Source: Anaerolineae bacterium (lineage in GTDB: Bacteria > Chloroflexota > Anaerolineae > UBA1429). Taken from it: a stretch of 5,764 nucleotides of DNA. The stretch's first letter is position 1. Each line of letters begins with the position of its first letter. Both the position numbers and the translations under genes were made by a program. Under the pieces are notes generated by a model. That model did no database searches. It saw only the letters and a list, made by a program, of their open reading frames with translations, and had not been told where the DNA came from. Positions 1 through 4,994 of the stretch are shown in pieces. The stretch lies in contig JAFGLK010000072.1 in assembly GCA_016928125.1 (NCBI GenBank), positions 1 through 5,764 on the forward strand, written 5' to 3'.

Positions 1-1
1 A

Positions 2-784
2 GAGCGCTGGTTTGGGTTGCTCTATGCCAATCCGTGTGCCCGTCTGGCTACGGTGGACGATCTGCTGAGCTCCATGAATCGGGCCGGGATCTCTCAGTCG
101 GTCATCTTTGGCTTTGCCTTTGCTGACCTGGGGCTGTGCCGGGCAGGCAATGACTATGTCATCCAGGCGGCACAAGCCCATCCAGATCGGTTGATTGCCT
201 TTGCTCAAGTCAACCCCGCTGTGGGGCGCGCTGCGCTGGGCGAGGCTCGGCGCTGTTTGGAGGCCGGCGCCAGTGGCCTGGGCGAGCTGGTTCCCGACGG
301 TCAGGGCTTTTCACTGGAAGACCGCGCGACGCTCGATCCACTGATGGACCTGGCCCAGGCCTTGGATGTGCCTATCTCGCTTCACGTGAATGAGCTGGTG
401 GGGCATAGCTACCCCGGCAAAGGCTCCCAGGGTTTGCAGGAGGTCTATCATCTGGCGAAGCGCTCTCCCCATAACCGCCTGATCCTGGCCCATTGGGGTG
501 GCGGATTGCCCTTCTTTGAGCTGATGCCAGAGGTCCGCTCCACTCTTCGCCACGTGTACTATGACACGTCGGCGTCTCTCTACCTATATGATGATGCTGT
601 TTTTCGGCATGTGGCGGGTTGGGCCGGCGATAAGATTCTATTTGGCAGCGACTATCCCTTGATCGAGCAAAAGCGCTTCCTGCGGCGCATCCAGAACGCG
701 CAGGTTGAGCCGGCAGCTCTCGCCAAGCTCTTGGGCCTTAACATCCTGCACGTGCTTGCGCCCGAATCAACCGCTTCCTTGTGA
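2..784 (+). CDS. Amidohydrolase family (Amidohydro_2) metal-dependent hydrolase, 5' truncated by the window
   Basis: This is the C-terminal 260 residues of a TIM-barrel metal-dependent hydrolase of the Amidohydro_2 group, which hydrolyses or decarboxylates small cyclic or carboxylic substrates in the cytoplasm. The frame is open to the window edge (ERWFGLLYANP...), and the segment resembles family members well downstream of their start, so the TTG at 17 is internal. Visible family signatures, numbered in the fragment, are the metal-ligand type His in SLHVNE (His128), His164 in the LAHWGGG strand, and the late Asp217 in FGSDYP. The N-terminal HxH metal motif must lie upstream of the window. 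NDYV (about residues 50-53) and the ALGEAR/GLGEL stretch (about 80-95) are also typical. The substrate cannot be told. The stop TGA at 782-784 lies 8 bp before the start of the phosphodiesterase gene, and GAGG of the next gene's ribosome site overlaps this stop, so the two are probably co-transcribed and translationally coupled. Confidence 0.88.
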   Translation, partial: ERWFGLLYANPCARLATVDDLLSSMNRAGISQSVIFGFAFADLGLCRAGNDYVIQAAQAHPDRLIAFAQVNPAVGRAALGEARRCLEAGASGLGELVPDGQGFSLEDRATLDPLMDLAQALDVPISLHVNELVGHSYPGKGSQGLQEVYHLAKRSPHNRLILAHWGGGLPFFELMPEVRSTLRHVYYDTSASLYLYDDAVFRHVAGWAGDKILFGSDYPLIEQKRFLRRIQNAQVEPAALAKLLGLNILHVLAPESTASL

Positions 785-786
785 GG
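783..786 (+). promoter_or_regulatory. Ribosome binding site that sets the phosphodiesterase start
   Basis: GAGG lies 6 bases before the ATG at 793. It overlaps the stop codon of the upstream amidohydrolase gene, which favours coupled translation. The in-frame GTG at 781 would have no such site and would sit inside the preceding stop. Confidence 0.6.
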
Positions 787-792
787 ACACAG

Positions 793-1377
793 ATGGCCAC
801 CATACGCACCTTTATCGCCATCCCGTTGACCCGCCCCGTGCTGGATCATCTGGCGGAGCTTCAGCATGCGCTCAGCCGCGGCGAGGGCGGCGCGGCAGGC
901 CGTTGGGTCCGGCCGGAGGGCATCCACCTGACCCTGAAATTCCTCGGCGACGTGCCCTCTGAGAGATTGCCGGCCGTGTATCGAGCCGTCCAGCAAGCCT
1001 GTGGGGGGCGCCAGGCGTTCGAGATCGAGGTGGGTGGGCTGGGCTGCTTTCCTAACGCGCGACGCCCGCGCGTGATCTGGGCGGGTGTTCGCGAGGAAAC
1101 CGGGCAACTCGTCGATCTGCAGGGAGCGATCGAGGCGGCGCTCGAGCCTGCCGGCTTTCGCCGCGAGGGCCGTGCTTTCACGCCGCATCTTACCTTGGCG
1201 CGGATCAGGCAGCGGGCGGCCGCCCGGGACATCGCTGCCCTGGGCCAGAGGGTGGCCGCAAGTCAGGGCGAAACGCGGATCGCCCAGCAGGCCACGCAGG
1301 TGCAGGTCATCAAGAGCGACTTGCGGCTGGAGGGAGCGGTCTACACTGTGCTCTCTGAGACGCGGCTTGGTGACTAG
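793..1377 (+). CDS. thpR: RNA 2',3'-cyclic phosphodiesterase (2H phosphoesterase, ThpR/LigT family)
   Basis: A 194-residue cytoplasmic 2H-superfamily enzyme, predicted to open 2',3'-cyclic phosphates on RNA ends to 2'-phosphates; family members were first described as 2'-5' RNA ligases. Both catalytic tetrapeptides are intact: HLTL at residues 45-48 (in GIHLTLKFLGDV) and HLTL at 132-135 (in FTPHLTLARI), spaced as usual for the two-lobed fold. The N-terminus (ATIRTFIAIPL) and the GLGCFPNARRPRVIWAGV block at 82-99 are also typical, and the length is normal. The start is placed at ATG 793 rather than GTG 781 because GAGG stands 6 bases upstream and family proteins begin just before the RTFIAI strand. 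It follows the amidohydrolase gene by 8 bp. Its stop TAG shares bases with the stop of the convergent membrane gene. The biological RNA substrate of this family is still uncertain; the assignment rests on the two motifs. Confidence 0.92.
   Translation: MATIRTFIAIPLTRPVLDHLAELQHALSRGEGGAAGRWVRPEGIHLTLKFLGDVPSERLPAVYRAVQQACGGRQAFEIEVGGLGCFPNARRPRVIWAGVREETGQLVDLQGAIEAALEPAGFRREGRAFTPHLTLARIRQRAAARDIAALGQRVAASQGETRIAQQATQVQVIKSDLRLEGAVYTVLSETRLGD
1374..1377. other. CTAG shared by two convergent stop codons
   Basis: The palindrome CTAG ends both the phosphodiesterase gene (TAG at 1375-1377, + strand) and the Amt-like gene (TAG read from 1376 to 1374, - strand). The convergent genes therefore overlap by three bases, with no intergenic space. 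No stem-loop followed by a T run is visible at the junction on either strand, so each transcript probably runs into the other gene. Confidence 0.85.
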
Positions 1378-2984
1378 AGTTCGCTTGCTGAGTCCCCCGC
1401 TCCGGTAGGGTTGGTCGTTATGGGAGGTTGCACGCGCGCCGCGTTCGCGGCGCTCTGCTCGCGATGCTGCAGACGGCGCCCAGCGTAAACCTGCCGACGA
1501 GGCGCGACCTTTCTGAGCCAGCGCCACAGGGCGATAGGACCTGGTTCCAGGGCGGCAGATGGTTCGACCCGGCCATGCCCAGGCTGCCGTAGGCGCTTGG
1601 GCAGTTGCGGCGCCACTCGCACGGGCGCCTTATATGCCTGCGCCAGAATTCCCAGCACGACCCACGGCATGATGCCGGCCAGTGCGATGATGGCCCCCGC
1701 ACCGATGAGCTGGGCCTGCAATTGGCCCGGCGGCGATGTGCCCATCGGGCCGCTGGCGCGCGTGTCAGGAAGCACCCCGATCGCCAGCAGTCCGAGCAAG
1801 GTCGGCAAGGCCAACATACCAGCGGTCGCGCTCACATCCTCTAGCCCCAGCGAGCGCTCGGTAAGATAGGTGAAGGGGCCTAGCAACAAGCCCGCGACAG
1901 CGCCGAGTGACACAGCGGCCCAGAACGGGATCCAGCCCACGCCAGCGCTGACGGCCGCCAGTCCGGCCACAATCCCGCGGGCTGACAGCGTTGCTTCCGC
2001 TCGGCCCCACACCAGCCAGCCGTAGAACAGCGTCGTCGCACTTGCGCCAGCCACCGATCCGAGGGCGTTGAGCAGGAGCGTGGTCATGTCGCGCTCCGAG
2101 GCTCCGAACGGCTGCGAGATGAGCGCCCCAAGCCAGCCCAGAAACACCAGAAGACTGCCCATGAGCGCATAGATGGGCAGATGCGCGCGGGGCAACTCTG
2201 GCGTGCCTTGGAGCGGCATGGCCATACGTTTGCGAAAGGCGAGCAAGCCCGCTAGCGCCACAAGGCTCCCGGTCAGAAGAGGGAATCCCGCCGCGCTATC
2301 CAGGAATCCCTGGCCCAGGCCTAGGGTGACCCCCAATTGGGACAGCCATCCGCCGCTCAGGATCCAATTGCCCGCCAACGGGTAGCAGACAAAGGCGCTG
2401 AGTCCTGCTGCCCCCAAGACGGCCAGGCGGGGGACGCGGCCATGCAGACTCGCGAGCGGAATCAGGGCCGCCGTGGTGACCCAGGGCAACTGGGAAAGGA
2501 AGAGCGCGCGCTCGGCGGCGCCCGTCCTCGAGGGGACAAAGGGAATGGCCCGCAGACCCACCAAGCCCCAACCAGCGCCCATGCGTAGGTCGAGAGGTGA
2601 CCATTCGGCCACCAGATGGTCCAGATCGGAGCTCTCAATCACCAGGCCGACGCCGCCCATCTGGAGACCAAAGCCGCAGAACAAGTATCCACCCAGGGCT
2701 ACCACCAGGGCCAGAGGCATGGCAAGGGCCAACTCGCGCGTGCGATCTGGCCCTCGCACGCCCACCGCGATCAGAGCAAGGCCGAGGGGCAACAGCCACG
2801 AGAAGAGGTAAAGAGAAGGCAGTTGCCACGCCCAAGCAGAGTCCGCCCCGTCGCCTCCCTGAGCCATGGCGGCGCTTCCCAAGGCCACCAGGATCAGGGC
2901 AGCCCAGCCAGCGATGACGATGATCCGTCGCCAGAGGCTCTGTCGCGGGGCGATCCGTCGCAGGGCGATCCGTCGCCTAGGCAT
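1374..2984 (-). CDS. Divergent Amt/Rh ammonium-transporter-fold membrane protein lacking the twin histidines
   Basis: This 536-residue inner-membrane protein starts with a basic segment and a signal-like stretch (residues 20-41, ending AMAQ), then about 11 hydrophobic segments. Amt/Rh family resemblance runs in order: GYLFCGFGLQMGG (99-111), FLSQLPWVTTAALIP (162-176), CYPLAGNWILSGGWLSQLG (200-218), the FLDSAAG block (227-233), LPIYALMGSLLVFLGWLGALIS (269-290, TM6), an LLNALGSVAGAS TM7-like block (303-315), RGIVAGLAAVSAGVGWIPFWAAVSLGAVAGLL (336-367) and QLQAQLIGAGAIIALAG (421-437). Aligned by eye to E. coli AmtB, Asp160 is kept (Asp229), but His168 and His318 both become Leu (237, 391). Phe107 becomes Trp168, Phe215 becomes Ala287, Trp148 becomes Leu209 and Ser219 becomes Gln291. 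The tail (about 450-536) is basic and Pro/Ala-rich, and lacks the acidic, EHG-containing C-terminal motif of Amt proteins. A purine-rich site (2989-2995) precedes ATG 2984. The fold is fairly secure. Ammonium transport is doubtful, so no gene symbol is given. Confidence 0.78.
   Translation of the reverse strand: MPRRRIALRRIAPRQSLWRRIIVIAGWAALILVALGSAAMAQGGDGADSAWAWQLPSLYLFSWLLPLGLALIAVGVRGPDRTRELALAMPLALVVALGGYLFCGFGLQMGGVGLVIESSDLDHLVAEWSPLDLRMGAGWGLVGLRAIPFVPSRTGAAERALFLSQLPWVTTAALIPLASLHGRVPRLAVLGAAGLSAFVCYPLAGNWILSGGWLSQLGVTLGLGQGFLDSAAGFPLLTGSLVALAGLLAFRKRMAMPLQGTPELPRAHLPIYALMGSLLVFLGWLGALISQPFGASERDMTTLLLNALGSVAGASATTLFYGWLVWGRAEATLSARGIVAGLAAVSAGVGWIPFWAAVSLGAVAGLLLGPFTYLTERSLGLEDVSATAGMLALPTLLGLLAIGVLPDTRASGPMGTSPPGQLQAQLIGAGAIIALAGIMPWVVLGILAQAYKAPVRVAPQLPKRLRQPGHGRVEPSAALEPGPIALWRWLRKVAPRRQVYAGRRLQHREQSAANAARVQPPITTNPTGAGDSASEL
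2922..2975. repeat. Three copies of GATCCGTCG in the 5' end of the Amt-like gene
   Basis: GATCCGTCG occurs at 2922-2930, 2952-2960 and 2967-2975. The last two copies are 15 bp apart and the first two 30 bp apart, so all sit on a 15-bp (five-codon) period. The coding strand reads it as three RRI units (residues 3-23: RRRIALRRIAP...WRRIIV), a strongly basic cytoplasmic N-terminus. This looks like a small in-frame tandem duplication that has partly decayed. Confidence 0.7.
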
Positions 2985-2988
2985 ATGC

Positions 2989-2995
2989 TCTCCTC
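2989..2995 (-). promoter_or_regulatory. Ribosome binding site of the Amt-like gene
   Basis: On the minus strand GAGGAGA lies four bases before the ATG at 2984-2982. It is the best Shine-Dalgarno match in the window and supports this start, which also lies directly before the basic N-terminus and signal-like helix. Confidence 0.7.
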
Positions 2996-3050
2996 TGCTT
3001 CTGCGGTGCCTGTCGCTCCACTTCCCGCAGCCTTAAGCCAGATATCCGGC

Positions 3051-3079
3051 ATGTTACCCTCTCTCGCGCAGAGGGTCAA
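3051..3079 (-). promoter_or_regulatory. Sigma70-like promoter of the Amt-like gene
   Basis: Reading the minus strand, TTGACC (3079-3074) and TAACAT (3056-3051) are separated by exactly 17 bases. The first matches the -35 consensus at five of six positions and the second the -10 at four of six. Transcription would start near 3044, leaving a leader of about 60 bases before the ATG at 2984. It sits in the 156-bp gap behind the GNAT gene, so the Amt-like gene can be expressed on its own. A 7-bp inverted repeat fills the spacer. Confidence 0.5.
3056..3076. promoter_or_regulatory. Inverted repeat inside the promoter spacer, possible operator
   Basis: ACCCTCT (3056-3062) and AGAGGGT (3070-3076) are perfect inverted copies separated by CTCGCGC. 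The element runs from the edge of the -10 to the middle of the -35 of the predicted promoter of the Amt-like gene, a place where a bound dimeric regulator would block or remodel polymerase binding. It has no T run on either side, so it does not look like an intrinsic terminator of the GNAT gene. Operator function is inferred from position only. Confidence 0.35.
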
Positions 3080-3140
3080 AACGCCCTGTGCGCCCGCCCA
3101 GCGGCAGCCAAGCGCGCCGTCACCGACGCGAGTGCATGCG

Positions 3141-4040
3141 TCATGCAAGTGGTTTGCTCCAATACGGATCGCTCTCTCCAGTTTCCTGGAAGCCCAACTT
3201 GGCGTAGAGCGCGCGCGAGCGTCGATTCTCCTCCTGCGTGTTGAGCCGGACCCGTTGGATGCCTTGGCGAGCCAGGAGCGCGAGGGCCTGCTCCAGAAGC
3301 GCGCTCCCCAGGCCCTGACCTTGATGGTCAGGCGCCACGGCGATGCGGCTGACATAGGCCTCGGAGCCCCAGCCTTCCACCATAAGATAGGCCACGATCC
3401 GCTCATGGCTCTCGGCGACCCAGAACAGCGCCGAGCTCGCCACCGCGCCCTCGATGATCGGCGCGTTCAGCCGCCAGAAGGGAGGAAAGGCTGCATGATC
3501 GAGCGCCAGCACCTCCTCCACATCCTTGGGTGCCGTCGGGCGCAGCGCCAGGCCTGCGCCCGGGTCGAGTACATCGTCTGAGAGGTTTCGCACGTAGCCG
3601 ATGACTCGATCCTGGATGCGATAGCCCTGGGCCTCGATCTGAGGAATCAGCCAGCTTGGGCATTGATGGAAGCCAAGCTGCTCGACGCCGAGACGCGCCA
3701 GGCGTACTTCCAGGTGAGGGAGTGCCGAGGTGAAAAGGAAGGACACATCGGACGCGTGGCGTACGATCAGGTATCGAACCATGGCGACGGGATGGCGATA
3801 CAGGCTGGTGAGCACGGCGCCGCGGATCGCGTGATCGCGCAGCCAGATGAGGTTGGGGTGCTCGAGCAGCAACGTTAACAGGGGCTCCTGCCCTTGGGCG
3901 GCGTGAGCGTATGCTGAGGTCCGCAGCAGCCACTCCAGACCCAGGCGATCTCGCCGCGTGCCCTGCCGGAGGAGCACTTGCGGCCCCATCGCCAACCGCC
4001 AAGCGTACCCCTCGGCCTCGTGCTCTTGATCGACTGGCAT
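3141..4040 (-). CDS. GNAT family N-acetyltransferase with a degenerate N-terminal half
   Basis: A 299-residue cytoplasmic protein predicted to transfer an acyl group from acetyl-CoA to an unknown amine. The C-terminal half (about 163-299) is a complete GNAT domain: ALRPTAPKDVEEVLALD (165-181), a central strand SRIAVAPDHQGQGLG with the Q-x-x-G-x-G acetyl-CoA pyrophosphate loop (231-245), and NRRSRALYAKLGF (272-284), the usual last helix and strand. The N-terminal half (about 24-155) begins like a second GNAT domain (LRQGTRRDRLGLEWLL) but shows no Q-x-x-G-x-G loop, so it is probably a worn-out tandem copy used for structure or dimerisation. The start is placed at ATG 4040, preceded by AGGTGG at a seven-base gap. 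A longer reading frame to 4190 exists, but its first 50 residues overlap the divergent promoter region and resemble nothing. The stop is TGA at 3143-3141. It lies upstream of the Amt-like gene on the same strand and diverges from the DUF6062-like gene. Confidence 0.85.
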   Translation of the reverse strand: MPVDQEHEAEGYAWRLAMGPQVLLRQGTRRDRLGLEWLLRTSAYAHAAQGQEPLLTLLLEHPNLIWLRDHAIRGAVLTSLYRHPVAMVRYLIVRHASDVSFLFTSALPHLEVRLARLGVEQLGFHQCPSWLIPQIEAQGYRIQDRVIGYVRNLSDDVLDPGAGLALRPTAPKDVEEVLALDHAAFPPFWRLNAPIIEGAVASSALFWVAESHERIVAYLMVEGWGSEAYVSRIAVAPDHQGQGLGSALLEQALALLARQGIQRVRLNTQEENRRSRALYAKLGFQETGESDPYWSKPLA

Positions 4041-4046
4041 ATGCTT

Positions 4047-4053
4047 CCCACCT
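4047..4053 (-). promoter_or_regulatory. Ribosome binding site that sets the GNAT start
   Basis: On the minus strand AGGTGGG lies six bases before ATG 4040-4038. No comparable site precedes the longer alternative start at 4190, or the in-frame ATG at 3989, so this element decides the 299-residue product. Confidence 0.6.
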
Positions 4054-4141
4054 ATGACGCCAACGGCTTCTGCCACGAGGGCGTTGACAAGCCCACCTCT
4101 TCGTACATCAGGGCTCGGGTAGGCCCCCAGGCGCCACGCTG

Positions 4142-4170
4142 TTGACCCACCCGATTGGGAATGATATACT
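4142..4170 (+). promoter_or_regulatory. Strong extended -10 promoter of the DUF6062-like/dehydratase operon
   Basis: TTGACC (4142-4147) and TATACT (4165-4170) are separated by 17 bases. Each hexamer matches consensus at five of six positions, and a TGA triplet directly before the -10 gives the extended TGn form. The predicted transcript starts near 4177, about 36 bases before the GTG at 4213. This is the best promoter in the window and should drive both rightward genes. Confidence 0.68.
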
Positions 4171-4190
4171 GCCGCCAGTTGCAGCGCCAA
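4161..4190 (-). promoter_or_regulatory. Possible overlapping leftward promoter for the GNAT gene
   Basis: On the minus strand TTGGCG (4190-4185) and TATCAT (4166-4161) are 18 bases apart, four-of-six and five-of-six matches. Its -10 shares two bases with the -10 of the rightward promoter, so polymerase could occupy only one of them at a time. It would start transcripts near 4154 and give the GNAT mRNA a leader of about 110 bases. The weak -35 makes this tentative. Confidence 0.33.
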
Positions 4191-4200
4191 CCCTAGAATG

Positions 4201-4205
4201 AGGTG
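4201..4205 (+). promoter_or_regulatory. Ribosome binding site that favours the GTG start at 4213
   Basis: AGGTG (within TGAGGTG) stands seven bases before the GTG at 4213. The in-frame ATG at 4198 lies inside or upstream of this element and has no purine-rich site of its own, so the GTG is preferred. Confidence 0.55.
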
Positions 4206-4212
4206 TCAGAGC

Positions 4213-4980
4213 GTGCCACGCAAGCCAGGCAAGCATACGCCCTTTTTTGAGCTCGTAGACGCCCAGAGCAAAGGGGGTTGCCCCATCTGCAGGTTGGTCT
4301 ACAAGGCCACCTATCGCTACCTTGACAGCATCCTGTACGAAGCGGTGCTCGATCCAGACGTCCGGGCCAAGCTCAAGCGCTCACGCGGCTTTTGCGGCAC
4401 CCACGTCGAGATGCTACGCCACATGCCGGGGCGCTCCTTGGGCATCGCGTTGATCTACCGTGATACGATTCGTACCCTGGCCGAGATTGCAGATGGGGAA
4501 CGGTTCCGCGGTGGCTCAGGGCCGTCGTTACTGGGTCGGGTCATGGGGCGAGAGGCTGAACGTCAGCCCATCGTCAAGAAGCTCGACTCCGACGAGCCCT
4601 GCCCCGCCTGCGCGGCAGGCGTGCAGGCCGAAAAGGCCGCCATCGAGATCCTGCTGGCCCATCTCGATGATGGGCGGCTCTACGGCGCATATGCTCAGGG
4701 CGAGGGGCTCTGCCTGGCTCACTTTATTCAGGCGCTGGAGGATGTGGAGGACGAAGAAACGTTTGAACGTCTGGTGAATCCCCAGGTCGTGCGCTACCGG
4801 CGTATGTTGGCCGATCTGGACGAGTTCATCCGCAAGCGAGACCATCGCTTTCGCTTGGAGGAACAGGGCGAAGAGGGCGATGTGTGGCTGCGCGCCATGA
4901 ACGCCATCGTGGGCGGAGCCGGCATGGGATTGAGCGCCAAATGGGGCGGCAGACAGGTCTCTGATCTGCACGACTCGTAA
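4213..4980 (+). CDS. DUF6062-like protein with two tandem CxxC...CxxH modules
   Basis: A 255-residue soluble protein of unknown function, whose sequence style matches what I recall of the DUF6062 family. It carries two sets of likely metal ligands: CPIC (23-26) with CGTH (61-64), and CPAC (130-133) with CLAH (167-170). The spacing within the sets is nearly identical (34 and 33 residues between the inner cysteines), and the modules repeat about 107 residues apart, which points to an internal duplication. Each set could hold one zinc ion; that is inferred from the ligand pattern. The first module has YRYLDSILYEAVLDPDVRAKL, and the end has DEFIRKRDHRFR...GEEGDVWLRAM (209-236), a charged helical tail. 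There is no signal peptide or membrane segment. The GTG start at 4213 is chosen for its Shine-Dalgarno site; ATG 4198 would add five residues. It is the first gene of an operon with the dehydratase, beginning 14 bp after its TAA stop. Function cannot be assigned; a redox or metal-binding accessory role is only a guess. Confidence 0.8.
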   Translation: MPRKPGKHTPFFELVDAQSKGGCPICRLVYKATYRYLDSILYEAVLDPDVRAKLKRSRGFCGTHVEMLRHMPGRSLGIALIYRDTIRTLAEIADGERFRGGSGPSLLGRVMGREAERQPIVKKLDSDEPCPACAAGVQAEKAAIEILLAHLDDGRLYGAYAQGEGLCLAHFIQALEDVEDEETFERLVNPQVVRYRRMLADLDEFIRKRDHRFRLEEQGEEGDVWLRAMNAIVGGAGMGLSAKWGGRQVSDLHDS

Positions 4981-4985
4981 AATCT

Positions 4986-4990
4986 GGAGG
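4986..4990 (+). promoter_or_regulatory. Ribosome binding site before the double ATG of the dehydratase
   Basis: GGAGG ends one base before the ATG at 4992 and four bases before the ATG at 4995. One base is too close for efficient initiation, so the second ATG is the likelier start; the difference is a single methionine. Confidence 0.6.
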
Positions 4991-4994
4991 CATG

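Noticed and set aside
781..792. GTG 781 as the phosphodiesterase start
   Set aside because: It would overlap the preceding stop, adds four residues outside the family's usual N-terminus, and destroys the role of GAGG as the ribosome site for ATG 793.
652..1527. 291-codon open frame on the minus strand
   Set aside because: It lies antisense to the phosphodiesterase gene, whose two HLTL motifs are intact. Its translation is Arg/Ala/Gly-rich without any recognisable domain, as expected of a GC-rich shadow frame.
3080..3140. Possible terminator behind the GNAT gene
   Set aside because: Only short stems are visible on the minus strand (a five-bp GACGC/GCGTC pair and a four-bp CCGC/GCGG pair). 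The nearest T run (four T) is not adjacent to a stem, which is too weak to call.
2616..3581. 321-codon open frame on the plus strand
   Set aside because: It runs antisense across the start of the Amt-like gene, its promoter and the GNAT catalytic domain. Its composition is low-complexity and it has no family signature.
3403..4002. 199-codon minus-strand frame inside the GNAT gene
   Set aside because: It is an alternative frame of the same strand with Arg/Pro/Ser-rich translation. The overlapping frame encodes a recognisable acetyltransferase.
4041..4190. N-terminal extension of the GNAT protein starting at 4190
   Set aside because: These 50 codons would cover the predicted divergent promoters, have no ribosome site before them, and encode nothing GNAT-like. 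ATG 4040 has AGGTGG at proper spacing.
4528..4971. 147-codon open frame on the minus strand
   Set aside because: It is antisense to the Cys/His protein gene, whose spaced CxxC and CxxH motifs show that the plus strand is the coding one.
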